Of a DNA stretch of 64,000 nucleotides, positions 1 through 8,330 are shown in pieces. The first letter of the stretch is position 1. Each line of letters starts with the position of its first letter. Both the position numbers and the translations under genes were made by a program. The notes under the pieces are model-generated. The model did no database searches. It worked only from the letters and a program-made list of their open reading frames with translations, and had not been told where the DNA came from. Source of the stretch: an uncultured Bacteroidales bacterium. Lineage in GTDB: Bacteria > Bacteroidota > Bacteroidia > Bacteroidales > F082. The DNA lies in contig CAJOEP010000013.1 in NCBI GenBank assembly GCA_905233445.1, positions 1-64,000 on the forward strand. The letters are read 5' to 3'.

Positions 1-1238
1 TCCATCTCTATCTCATCGTGGTGAGCACCGATAGCGTTGCAGACATCAGCTTTCTCTTTGTATTTCTCGGCGGTCTTCATACCGAGGATTGCGTGCGGAA
101 GTTCTTCCTCGTTGTCGGCCACCTTACCGATATCGTGCAACAAGCCGGCGCGTTTCGCCACTTTCGGGTTCAGACCGAGCTCAGCAGCCATTGTTGCGCA
201 GAGTCTCGCTGTCTCGATAGAGTGCTGTAACAAATTCTGACCGTATGACGAACGATATTTCATCCTACCGATCATCTTGATGAGTTCAGGAGCGAGGTTA
301 TGGATGCCGAGGTCGATAACGGTGCGTTTACCAGTCTCAATAATTTCCTGTTCCACCTGTTTCTCCACTTTCTTCACCACTTCCTCGATACGAGCCGGAT
401 GGATACGACCGTCGGTTACGAGTTTCTGAAGCGACAGGCGTGCAATCTCACGGCGAATCGGGTCGAAACCTGAGAGAAGGATAGCGTCAGGGCTGTCGTC
501 GATGATGATTTCAACGCCTGTAAGTGATTCGAGGGCGCGGATGTTACGACCCTCACGACCGATGATACGTCCCTTGATTTCGTCATTTTCAATGTTAAAC
601 ACCGAAACAGTGTTCTCGATTGCGTGTTCTGATGCTGTTCTTTGGATTGTCTCGAGGACGATTTTCTTCGCATCCTGGTTAGCCGACATCTTGGCTTCTT
701 CGACGATTTCCTTTGCGAGCACCATAGCTTCTGCGCGAGCTTCGTCTTTCACGGCCTCTTTCAGCTGTTCCTTGGCTTCAGCGACGGTGAGACCTGAGAT
801 TGACTCAAGCATCTTCTTCTGTTCTTCCTGAAGCTTGCTCAGTTCTTCCTGACGTTTCTTGATGTTTTCCTGTTGGGTCTCAAGTTTCTGCTGTTGGTTG
901 TTCAGTTCGTTAGCCTTACGGTTCAGTTCCTCGTTACGTTGGTTCACCTGCTGCTGTTGCTGTTGGACTCTTGACTCCACTTTCTGCAGTTCGCGTTTCT
1001 TCTCGTTTGTCTCCTTCTCGTAATCAGATTTCATCTGAAGGAACTTTTCTTTTGCCTGGAGGATCTTGTCTTTCTTAATCACTTCACCTTTTTCCTTTGC
1101 TTCCTCAAGCATCTGTTGACCTTTTCTTGTCAGGGCGTTACGCATGATGGTTGTTGCCAGCAATACACCTAATCCAACGCCGACAACGCCAGCCACTGCG
1201 TAAAAAATAATGTTGATTGATTCAAATAGTAAAACCAT
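1..1238 (-). CDS. rny: Ribonuclease Y (partial, C-terminus beyond window)
   Basis: Membrane-anchored endoribonuclease that starts mRNA decay. About 412 codons are visible. They encode an N-terminal membrane helix (about residues 5-30), a long Gln/Glu/Lys-rich coiled coil (about 35-165), a KH domain with the motif [15 protein letters not shown] near residue 222, and an HD domain with HSIETA and the metal-binding HDIGK near residue 367. This order is the RNase Y signature. The ATG at 1236-1238 begins [17 protein letters not shown], a usual start. The gene runs off the left edge, so its end cannot be judged. It lies downstream of zapA and the probable 6S RNA. Confidence 0.97.
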   Translation of the reverse strand, partial: MVLLFESINIIFYAVAGVVGVGLGVLLATTIMRNALTRKGQQMLEEAKEKGEVIKKDKILQAKEKFLQMKSDYEKETNEKKRELQKVESRVQQQQQQVNQRNEELNRKANELNNQQQKLETQQENIKKRQEELSKLQEEQKKMLESISGLTVAEAKEQLKEAVKDEARAEAMVLAKEIVEEAKMSANQDAKKIVLETIQRTASEHAIENTVSVFNIENDEIKGRIIGREGRNIRALESLTGVEIIIDDSPDAILLSGFDPIRREIARLSLQKLVTDGRIHPARIEEVVKKVEKQVEQEIIETGKRTVIDLGIHNLAPELIKMIGRMKYRSSYGQNLLQHSIETARLCATMAAELGLNPKVAKRAGLLHDIGKVADNEEELPHAILGMKTAEKYKEKADVCNAIGAHHDEIEM

Positions 1239-1269
1239 TTTTTAATAATTGATTTTACTCTTCCGCGAA

Positions 1270-1457
1270 AAAGAAAAAATCTGTCTGCCCAAAGGGATCG
1301 TAAACCCTTGTATATCACGCTTATGGCTGCCACGATACGCAAACGTCCACTGGCGTTAAAGCTCCTCTTGCGAGGATGACCTGTTTTTGTACCCATGAGT
1401 CAACCGGTTAAATTGTTATTATTGTTAAGGTTACATCATGCGGTGGACAGACAGACA
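1270..1457 (-). ncRNA. ssrS: Probable 6S RNA between zapA and rny
   Basis: The gap between zapA and rny holds no gene but folds strongly on the minus strand. An 11-bp closing stem pairs TCTGTCTGTCC (minus 1455-1445) with GGGCAGACAGA (minus 1290-1280). It encloses about 155 bases with further hairpins: CCTC-GCAA-GAGG, a GCCA/TGGC-closed arm, and AAGGG/CCCTT. The 3' arm is followed directly by TTTTTTCTTTTT, a terminator-like tract. A length near 185 bases, a long central bulged rod and a position next to zapA fit 6S RNA, which sequesters the housekeeping RNA polymerase. From memory, Bacteroidota 6S RNA occurs in this zapA-rny context. Ends are estimated from the stem. Confidence 0.72.
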
Positions 1458-1461
1458 AATC

Positions 1462-1755
1462 TTATAAGTTTTCAGTCAACAAATCATCGATGACATCAAG
1501 TTGTTTGTCAAGATATTGATCCTTGAACGCGGAGTCCGTCTCGTACTTCACCACGCTTGTCGCGAACTGGATGCATGCCATTGAGACTAGCGACAGATAA
1601 TCCTTATCCGTGTACACTCTCTTAAAGTCTTTCACCCGCTCGTTAATCATGTCAGCGGCTCTCCGCACCTTCTCCTCATCAGCCTTGTCAATAGTCAGAC
1701 GGTAATTGCGTTCAGCAACGGTAATACTAATCTTTATTTCTTCACTTTCGCTCAT
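1462..1755 (-). CDS. zapA: Cell division protein ZapA
   Basis: Small FtsZ-ring-associated protein of 97 residues that bundles FtsZ filaments at midcell. The sequence EIKISITVAERNYRLTIDK followed by a helical DMINERVKDF region is the usual ZapA N-terminal domain, and the C-terminal half is the short coiled-coil helix. I chose the ATG at 1755 (MSESEEIKIS) over an in-frame TTG nine bases upstream, which overlaps the end of the previous gene. The coiled-coil gene ends at 1761, so the two are probably cotranscribed. The 6S RNA begins a few bases after the zapA stop. Confidence 0.9.
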   Translation of the reverse strand: MSESEEIKISITVAERNYRLTIDKADEEKVRRAADMINERVKDFKRVYTDKDYLSLVSMACIQFATSVVKYETDSAFKDQYLDKQLDVIDDLLTENL

Positions 1756-1760
1756 GACCG

Positions 1761-2009
1761 TCAATTATTTATTACTGTTCGGCGTTCAATATCGCAACAC
1801 ATTGATCTTCCGAGTGCGTTAACAATAGTTGTTTTATTTAATTTATCCTTCAATTCTTCGTTCTCAGCGTGAAGAATCTCAACTTTCCGCTGAAGCTCCT
1901 CATTCTGACGAACAAGCTCACCGTTATTCTCAACTAGTTGATTCTTAAGCGATACGAGCTTTCTCAGCTTCAACTCTATTTCCGAAAGTCTAACACTTAA
2001 ATCAGCCAT
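1761..2009 (-). CDS. Small coiled-coil protein upstream of zapA
   Basis: An 82-residue protein that is almost entirely a predicted coiled coil: LSEIELKLRKLVSLKNQLV, then a run rich in Glu/Asn/Leu with heptad spacing to about residue 60, and a basic tail. It shows no catalytic motif. Its place directly upstream of zapA in the same transcript suggests a division-associated accessory (ZapB-like in shape), but that is inference from context, not from sequence identity. It has the best promoter of this end of the window just upstream (2044-2075). Confidence 0.75.
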   Translation of the reverse strand: MADLSVRLSEIELKLRKLVSLKNQLVENNGELVRQNEELQRKVEILHAENEELKDKLNKTTIVNALGRSMCCDIERRTVINN

Positions 2010-2043
2010 TTCTTTTGTTACAGTTTGCTTTAGAATTTTGCCA

Positions 2044-2075
2044 CAAAGATAAGCATAATTATTGTATTACGCAAA
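2044..2075 (-). promoter_or_regulatory. Bacteroidota promoter of the coiled-coil/zapA operon
   Basis: On the minus strand TTTG (2075-2072) and TATCTTTG (2051-2044) are separated by 20 bases. This matches the Bacteroidota -33 TTTG / -7 TAnnTTTG consensus well. It lies about 35 bases upstream of the coiled-coil gene. Confidence 0.75.
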
Positions 2076-2091
2076 CTTTTTTAGAAAAAAA

Positions 2092-3339
2092 TTATTTCGA
2101 GGCACAAAACACCCTGCATTTTAAGCAATTACGCTTCTTACAATAACGATCGTAAAGATGCAACAACGCCTGTGTTTGCTGGGCATTCCGCACATTCACC
2201 CCCAGATTCACGAACTTCCGGATGATGACATTATCTTCCGGTTCCATCACATTCAAGAATTCCAAACTTCTGTTTTTCAAATTCTGATCGTCGTGATAGA
2301 TGCCATAACTGAACATCACCGGAACCACCGCATTGATAATCAAGACATCAATGGCAGTAGATCCCAAGTTCTTTTTCATCGTCTTCGAAGGTTTTTCAAA
2401 CTGGAAATGTGTGTTCCAATATTCATTGACATCAACATTAAAAAGATTTCGCATAGAATACAAGTCCTTGACAGTCTGCAACTTAGAAAACAAATTTTCA
2501 TAAGAGCACACCATTGACGCCATCTGCGCCAGACGTATCGTAGGGAAATTCGGCGGCCGCAACCTCAAGAATTTCCAACAAGCCTTTGGCATCTCTGTCA
2601 AGTTAAACTTCGCTTTCAATATGTTGAATTCTCTCTGGAGAAGAACAGGATAGCTCTCAGTAAACTCACATTCGAGAAAGCCAGCACAGCCAAAAAACAT
2701 CGCTTCAACCTGAAGAGGATTGTCGCTATGCTTTCGCAAAACGCGCAACGGCAACAATCTTGCGAGTCTCTCAAAAGCTTCGTTGTTGACCTTCAACCCA
2801 CAATAGTGCATAATCCGTTGATACAGAGTCTCTTCCCAGTCATAATTGTTTCCTGCGAGTTTTGAAAAAACGTCTTTTACCTCCGCCTCGAGGCGTTCAA
2901 CCACGATACGCTCGAGCCACGAAAGCCATGTAAACTGCTGTATACCTGAAATTAAGCGCTCGCACGGAATCCATTTCCTCGACTTTAAGAAGCCGTCGTA
3001 CCTCTCGTAAATACTCTCATCGAACTGTCCCTTGATTTCGACCGTAGGTATGTCAAGTCGTTCAGTATCATTACGATACACAACATGCAGAATCACGTTT
3101 CGGTACGCCTCATCGTTCTGGTGTCCATGACGGAACCAATCCGAAGCATTCACATGAATCTCAACGTGTCCGACCCACAAAGTGCGCCCAATACGTATCT
3201 TCGCATCAAGAAAATCAGGACCCGAGTCATAGTTACGATTCCCAACTGACAGCACACAAACAGGTTCTCCGTCGATCGTACAAAGATTTTTCGACAGCAA
3301 CCTGTTCTCCCAGAGATAATAAATAAAATCCTCTTTCAT
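2092..3339 (-). CDS. DUF2851 family protein
   Basis: A 415-residue protein recognised as the Bacteroidota family DUF2851, of unknown function. Its N-terminus MKEDFIYYLWENRLL, the following GNRNYDSGPDFLDAKIRIG, and WVGHVEIHVNASDW are typical of the family. The ATG at 3339 was chosen because it starts exactly at this motif. Reading further upstream would only add a hydrophobic leader with no family match. A near-consensus promoter element TATTTTCG lies at 3368-3361 (minus). No catalytic residues can be named. It is soluble, with no signal peptide. Confidence 0.88.
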   Translation of the reverse strand: MKEDFIYYLWENRLLSKNLCTIDGEPVCVLSVGNRNYDSGPDFLDAKIRIGRTLWVGHVEIHVNASDWFRHGHQNDEAYRNVILHVVYRNDTERLDIPTVEIKGQFDESIYERYDGFLKSRKWIPCERLISGIQQFTWLSWLERIVVERLEAEVKDVFSKLAGNNYDWEETLYQRIMHYCGLKVNNEAFERLARLLPLRVLRKHSDNPLQVEAMFFGCAGFLECEFTESYPVLLQREFNILKAKFNLTEMPKACWKFLRLRPPNFPTIRLAQMASMVCSYENLFSKLQTVKDLYSMRNLFNVDVNEYWNTHFQFEKPSKTMKKNLGSTAIDVLIINAVVPVMFSYGIYHDDQNLKNRSLEFLNVMEPEDNVIIRKFVNLGVNVRNAQQTQALLHLYDRYCKKRNCLKCRVFCASK

Positions 3340-3484
3340 AAACAATGAGTTTTGGTTCTGCGAAAATACACATATTATAAAAAGAGAAGTCAAAAAACAG
3401 CAACTTTTTCACTGTTTCAACGCATTTTTAACTAAACTTGCAGATTTTTTAAATAAATCTTAAAAAAATTAAAGAAATAAGCCC

Positions 3485-5062
3485 TTATTTTAAGCCTTTG
3501 CACATGTAAACGAAGACGTATTTCGCCGGTTTGCCGCACCGATCCACCACGATGGTGTCGCAAGGCACGACCTCCTTGAAATGTTTGTCAAGATAACGTT
3601 CAGGCGCATAATAGTCGGAACTTTCATCAAGGAACCAGTAGTCTTTGCCTTTCTGAAGTCCGCCACGAATCTCGTTTATCCAAACATACTTATGAATGGC
3701 ATCCATGTCACGCATACCGAACATATTGATTCCCAAAGGATTAGCAACATAATAATCAAAATTTGCCATAGGGAACCACTGCAGACAAATCATGCCGTCG
3801 TCAGCCTGCATCAAGCCCTCATCGATTTTCTTCTGCCTGATTTTCTGAAAATCGTCTTTAATTGAGCGCCATCCGTAAATCGTCGTGGTGATATCACTTT
3901 CACCGTAATACCTCACAGAATTTGAGCGTTCGCCAAATCTCAACGGAATAAAACCTGTTTTTATCTCCACAACGCCAAAAAACAAGACAAAAACCAGCAA
4001 AGACAAAGTGACTATTATCGGTTTGGGCAATTTAATTTCAAAATCTTTAATTGATTGTTTATCAGCAAGATATGCCGCCGGGAAAAGCAATAATAGCGAG
4101 AACGCAGGAGCCGACCAGTGAGGCAATATCGGGCGTGTCAATGAGAAAAACCAGAACAAGCCGACAAACGGCAATGCGAAACAAAGCAAAAGACGCTTTG
4201 GCATACCGTCGAGGTATTTATCTCCACGCCATAAAGACACTAACGCGATGATTATCAACACATAATTGATAGGATTGTTGTACCCCATCTCGCCAAGAAT
4301 CTCAGCCAAAAAATCGGCAGACTGCAGTTTCCCGAAGAAACTGACACGGTCGCCATGGAAGGTGAAACTGATGAAATCGTTCTGTAAATTCCAAATCAAG
4401 ACAGGAAGCAGGCACACGGCAGAAATCAACGCCGCAAGATATAAATACTTGTTTTTCAGCTGTTTACGGTCGAAAAACAGAATATACATACCAACGCCGG
4501 CCCAGATGAAGATTGCTGAATATTTAGAGAGGAGAGCGAGACCTGACAATAATCCGGCTAATAACAAATATTTGCCATCTCTCTTAAAAGCATGAGATTC
4601 CTCGACTTCGCTGCGCTGCGCTCGGAATGATACGAGGAAGCACCAAATCGCCAACAGCGTAAACAGCATCAGAGGAGTGTCTGGCATGATGAAAACGCCT
4701 GTGATGACGAAACAATAAAATGATGACGTATACAGCAATGCCGCGTAAAATCCGGTCAGTTCATTTTTTATCAAGCAACCAATCCTATATATAATATAGG
4801 TGTCGATTGTCATGAAGATTATCGACGACAGACGAAGCGCGAACTCACTGTCAAACAATAAGTTAAGACTAAAAATCTGCATCAGCCAGCCTACCATGCC
4901 AGGATGATCGAAATGACTCCAATCAGGATACATGGCATAGGTCCAATAATAAACCTCATCATTGCCGAATTCAATGAAAGCCGCAAGAAAACCACGCACT
5001 AACACACTGATTACCAGCAGCCAAGCAATATATTTGTCGATTTTACTTTCCTGAATCTTCAT
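3485..5062 (-). CDS. GT39-type glycosyltransferase (ArnT/PMT-like), integral membrane
   Basis: A 525-residue polytopic membrane protein of the dolichyl-phosphate-mannose/ArnT superfamily, which transfers sugars from polyprenyl-phosphate donors on the outer face of the inner membrane. The acidic pair in FGNDEVYYW near residue 34, followed by HFDHPGMVGWLMQIF, is the expected first-loop catalytic motif. About ten membrane helices follow, then a soluble C-terminal domain. Near residues 148-165 a loop contains FRAQRSEVEESHA, which is encoded by a genomic repeat (4591-4630) and looks like an in-frame insertion. The start overlaps the end of the upstream gene by 20 bases, which suggests translational coupling. 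The acceptor substrate is unknown. Confidence 0.85.
   Translation of the reverse strand: MKIQESKIDKYIAWLLVISVLVRGFLAAFIEFGNDEVYYWTYAMYPDWSHFDHPGMVGWLMQIFSLNLLFDSEFALRLSSIIFMTIDTYIIYRIGCLIKNELTGFYAALLYTSSFYCFVITGVFIMPDTPLMLFTLLAIWCFLVSFRAQRSEVEESHAFKRDGKYLLLAGLLSGLALLSKYSAIFIWAGVGMYILFFDRKQLKNKYLYLAALISAVCLLPVLIWNLQNDFISFTFHGDRVSFFGKLQSADFLAEILGEMGYNNPINYVLIIIALVSLWRGDKYLDGMPKRLLLCFALPFVGLFWFFSLTRPILPHWSAPAFSLLLLFPAAYLADKQSIKDFEIKLPKPIIVTLSLLVFVLFFGVVEIKTGFIPLRFGERSNSVRYYGESDITTTIYGWRSIKDDFQKIRQKKIDEGLMQADDGMICLQWFPMANFDYYVANPLGINMFGMRDMDAIHKYVWINEIRGGLQKGKDYWFLDESSDYYAPERYLDKHFKEVVPCDTIVVDRCGKPAKYVFVYMCKGLK
4591..4630 (-). repeat. Interspersed repeat inserted in frame in the GT39 gene
   Basis: Read on the minus strand, this stretch begins TCATTCCGAGCGCAG and ends GAAGTCGAGGAATCTC. 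The intergenic stretch at 30007-30034 (plus) begins TCATTTCGACCGAAG and ends TGGAGAAATCTC, so the two share the same outline. Inside the GT39 gene it is read as FRAQRSEVEESHA. Such an element is normally intergenic, so its open in-frame reading here is notable. Confidence 0.65.
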
Positions 5063-5989
5063 GTTTTCTCAAAATAATAAAACGTCTTATAAAAGCCACG
5101 ACCACGAGTATATAAACCACCCACATCAGATAAGTGCGGCCTTTCATGACCTTAGCCTTGTTCAAATCAAAGAAATATTGATATTCATGCCGCACTAACG
5201 GATTGAGATACAAGATGTTACCATTTTCAAACTCAATCTCAGTACGGATATAAGTGTCATCATTCTCAAAATGATAAAAAGCATCCGAAACACCGCTAAC
5301 ACGTTGTTTTACAACGGCATTCTGTCCGATGAAACGCATTTCCTTAGCTTTTGCAGAAAACGACACAAAAACCGTATCGTTTTTAAGCGTAACATGTTGA
5401 AGTTCAGGCACTTCAATCAGACTGCCATTATAAGTCACAGCATAAGAATTTCCGGTTTCCAGCGAATTTAAAACCGACTCAACATCATTATCGCCAATGC
5501 AAGCCGTCACATGATTTTTTCCAGTCGCGACGATATTCACACGATGCCCGTTCGAGAGCGCTATATCCCAGTAATACAACGAGTTATCACCATCACTCAA
5601 AGCCTCAATCACCCGATAATGATCCAAGCGCGTCATATCGACATGTTTAAAGCCTTTATTCGGATGCGCAGGCGCCACAATACGCGTGATTTTATTCAAT
5701 TTATCGATGTTAAACTGCTTATAATGAACGTTTTGGAAAAAAGGATAATCGATTTTACGCTGTTTCTCATAACCTAAGCAAAGATAACGCGTACCAGTCA
5801 GGGCATAGCCGTATTCATACACTTTAATACCCTGATTATCAATATTTTCAGCTCAATATCCGCAAAAGAATAAGACGGCACAGCAAGATATATTGCCATG
5901 ATTATCAACAAGATAGCTCCCAAAAGCCAAAGCATTCCGCGACAAAACCTGTTGTTTTTTATCCTATTCCAAAACTTTTTTTCCGACAT
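5043..5989 (-). pseudogene. Frameshifted membrane-anchored protein upstream of the GT39 gene
   Basis: Two minus-strand reading frames together make one protein. The first starts at ATG 5989 (MSEKKFWNRIKNN), with a membrane helix at about residues 18-37, and reads to FADIELK. The second continues from about 5850 as NIDNQGIKVYEYGYALTG to the stop at 5043. It carries a C-terminal membrane helix (WVVYILVVVAFIRRFIIL). The switch lies near the A-run at about 5845-5852, where one extra A would restore a single frame of about 315 residues. The downstream part has no ATG of its own near its beginning. The family is not recognised. The topology suggests a large extracytoplasmic domain held by two helices. 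A sequencing error or slippage in the A-run are alternatives to true decay. Confidence 0.7.
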
Positions 5990-6006
5990 ATCTGAAAATT
6001 ATGATG

Positions 6007-6014
6007 CAAAGTTA
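6007..6014 (-). promoter_or_regulatory. -7 element for the minus-strand glycosyltransferase operon
   Basis: TAACTTTG on the minus strand, a match to TAnnTTTG, 18 bases upstream of the ATG at 5989. No clear -33 TTTG is visible. It is divergent from the suf promoter. Confidence 0.5.
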
Positions 6015-6054
6015 AAGATTTTTGATAAATAAACGTCATTTCGATAAAATTTTG

Positions 6055-6062
6055 TATTTTTG
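6055..6062 (+). promoter_or_regulatory. -7 element for the suf operon
   Basis: TATTTTTG followed by C matches the Bacteroidota TAnnTTTG element. It is 28 bases upstream of the sufB ATG. The -33 box is unclear. No Fur- or IscR-type dyad could be recognised by eye. Confidence 0.55.
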
Positions 6063-6090
6063 CAAATTAATATTTTTAGAATTTTTGATT

Positions 6091-7539
6091 ATGGATTCAA
6101 ATCCAAAGGAAAATATTATTGAAGAGGTAACGAATAAGGACTATGAGTTCGGTTTTGTGACTGATATAGAGACCGATTTCATCCCGAAAGGTCTGAATGA
6201 GGACATCATACGCCTTATCTCGAAGAAGAAAGAGGAGCCGGAATGGCTGTTGGATTTCCGTTTGAAGGCGTTCCGTCACTGGCAGACTTTGAAGATGCCA
6301 ACTTGGGCGCACCTTACCATCCCACCCATTGATTTTCAAGACATTATATATTACGCGGCACCAAAACAGCGCAAAGCGAAGAGCTTGGACGAGGTCGATC
6401 CTGAGCTTTTGGCAACCTTTGACAAGCTCGGAATCTCGCTCGATGAACAGAAAAAACTCTCAGGAGTGGCTGTAGATGCAGTCATGGACTCGACATCTGT
6501 GAAGACCACGTTCCAGGAGACGCTTTCGAAGCATGGCATCATCTTCATGTCGTTCAGCGAGGCCGTGAAACAGCACCCCGACCTGGTGAAAAAATATCTC
6601 GGGAAGGTCGTTCCTTACACCGACAACTTCTTCGCTGCTTTGAACTCGGCAGTTTTCAGCGACGGTTCTTTTTGCTACGTGCCGAAAGGGGTGCGCTGCC
6701 CGATAGAGTTGTCGACATATTTCCGCATAAATGCAGCAAATACAGGTCAATTCGAAAGGACTTTGATCGTTGCTGACGAAGGAGCCTACGTGAGCTACAT
6801 GGAAGGCTGTACAGCACCTCAACGTGATGAGAATCAATTACATGCGGCTATCGTGGAAATCATTTCCGAAAAAGACGCTGAAGTTAAATATTCGACCGTT
6901 CAGAACTGGTATCCGGGCGATAAGGACGGCAAGGGAGGAATTTATAACTTCGTCACAAAACGAGGCATCTGTCGTGGCGACAACGCGAAAATCTCGTGGA
7001 CGCAGGTCGAGACAGGCTCAGCAATCACTTGGAAATACCCGAGCTGTATCCTGAAAGGCGACAACACCGTAGCGGAGTTCTACTCGGTTGCTGTCACGAA
7101 CAACTACCAGCAGGCCGATACCGGCACGAAGATGATTCACATCGGCAAAAACAGCCGTTCAACCATCATCTCGAAAGGTATTTCAGCGGGTCACAGTCAG
7201 AATGGATACCGCGGATTAGTGAAAGTGGTTCCTGAGGCTTCAAACTGCCGTAATTTCTCGCAGTGCGACTCGTTGTTGCTTGGCGACCAATGCGGCGCGC
7301 ACACCTGGCCATACGTGGAATGCGGCAACGACAGCAGCATTCTCGAACACGAGGCAACGACATCGAAGATTTCTGAAGACCAGCTGTTTTATTGCAACCA
7401 GCGCGGCATCCCGACAGAAAAAGCTATCGGCTTGATTGTCAACGGATACGCTAAGGATGTGCTGAATAAGCTGCCGATGGAATTCGCGGTTGAAGCTCAG
7501 AAATTGTTGTCAATCACCTTGGAAGGTTCCGTTGGTTAA
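6091..7539 (+). CDS. sufB: Fe-S cluster scaffold subunit SufB
   Basis: Subunit of the SufBC2D scaffold that assembles Fe-S clusters. 482 residues, the usual length. Conserved landmarks are [55 protein letters not shown] (with the Cys equivalent to E. coli C405), [17 protein letters not shown] and the C-terminal [22 protein letters not shown] 6091 ([13 protein letters not shown]) was chosen over an in-frame ATG 69 bases upstream. The upstream choice would add a hydrophobic leader that a cytosolic scaffold should not have and would lie across the promoter. First gene of the suf operon. A perfect palindrome follows its stop codon. Confidence 0.98.
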   Translation: MDSNPKENIIEEVTNKDYEFGFVTDIETDFIPKGLNEDIIRLISKKKEEPEWLLDFRLKAFRHWQTLKMPTWAHLTIPPIDFQDIIYYAAPKQRKAKSLDEVDPELLATFDKLGISLDEQKKLSGVAVDAVMDSTSVKTTFQETLSKHGIIFMSFSEAVKQHPDLVKKYLGKVVPYTDNFFAALNSAVFSDGSFCYVPKGVRCPIELSTYFRINAANTGQFERTLIVADEGAYVSYMEGCTAPQRDENQLHAAIVEIISEKDAEVKYSTVQNWYPGDKDGKGGIYNFVTKRGICRGDNAKISWTQVETGSAITWKYPSCILKGDNTVAEFYSVAVTNNYQQADTGTKMIHIGKNSRSTIISKGISAGHSQNGYRGLVKVVPEASNCRNFSQCDSLLLGDQCGAHTWPYVECGNDSSILEHEATTSKISEDQLFYCNQRGIPTEKAIGLIVNGYAKDVLNKLPMEFAVEAQKLLSITLEGSVG

Positions 7540-7546
7540 TCCGGTA

Positions 7547-7579
7547 GTACGGATAACGCATGCGTTATCCGTACAGGAT
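7547..7579 (+). repeat. Palindromic repeat, copy 1 (sufB-sufC gap)
   Basis: A perfect 28-bp palindrome at 7547-7574, centred on CGCATGCG with arms GTACGGATAA/TTATCCGTAC. It continues into CGTACAGGAT (7570-7579). Copies 2 (10893-10921) and 3 (50477-50504) share the GGATAAnGCATGCn core or a close variant and the same CRTACAGGAT tail. It begins 8 bases after the sufB stop codon, inside the operon. Confidence 0.85.
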
Positions 7580-7607
7580 GGCAAAGAAAAAATAAAAAAT
7601 TAAATAT

Positions 7608-8319
7608 ATGTTACTGAATATCAAGAATTTACACGTCTCAATCGGAGGCAAGGAAATATTAAAAGGCTTCAACCTCGGAGTGAACGAGGGCGAGATTCAC
7701 GCCATCATGGGACCTAACGGAACAGGCAAGAGCCACTGAAGGCGAAATCTGGTACAAAGGCCAGAACATCGTCGGGATGCCACCCGAGGAACGCGCCAAT
7801 CTCGGCATCTTCCTGAGTTTCCAGTACCCAGTGGAGATTCCGGGCGTCTCGATGCAGAACTTCATGCGCACCGCAGTCAACGCCAAACGTGAATATCAGG
7901 GACTTCCGCCAATGTCAATGATCGAGTTCACCAAGATGATGAAGCAGAAACAGGCGATGGTGGAAATCACCGAAAAACTGCAGAACCGCTATGTGAACGT
8001 TGGTTTCTCGGGCGGCGAGAAGAAGAAAAACGAGATCTTCCAGATGGCAATGCTCGAACCTGAGCTCTCCATCCTCGACGAGACCGACTCAGGCTTGGAT
8101 ATCGACGCATTGAGAATAGTGGCAAACGGCGTCAACCAGCTTCACAACGAGCACAACGCCTTCGTGGTAATCACTCACTATCAACGACTTCTGGACTATA
8201 TCGTCCCTGATTTCGTGCACGTGATGTACGATGGCCGCATCGTGAAGTCGGGTGACAAGAAACTCGCGCTTGAGCTCGAAGAGAAGGGTTACGAATGGGT
8301 TAAAGAACTGAAACTCTAA
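7608..8319 (+). pseudogene. sufC: sufC, Fe-S scaffold ATPase, disrupted after Walker A
   Basis: SufC is the ABC-type ATPase of the SufBC2D scaffold. The frame opens at ATG 7608 ([20 protein letters not shown]) and reads into the Walker A motif GPNGTGKS, then meets TGA at 7737-7739. The rest ([20 protein letters not shown] to the stop at 8319) is in another frame. It is otherwise intact: Q-loop LSFQYPVEIPG, signature FSGGEKKKNE, Walker B and DETDSGLDIDA, His switch VITHYQR. By comparison with E. coli SufC, 14 residues after GKS are missing, and a 41-base deletion fits both the length and the frame. Restart at ATG 7777 would give a protein without Walker A. Either a real knockout or an assembly gap. 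Confidence 0.85.
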
Positions 8320-8330
8320 CACTTACGACG

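Noticed and set aside
7777-8319. An intact short ABC protein starting at ATG 7777
   Set aside because: It begins inside SufC homology and lacks Walker A; it is the second part of the disrupted sufC, not a separate gene.
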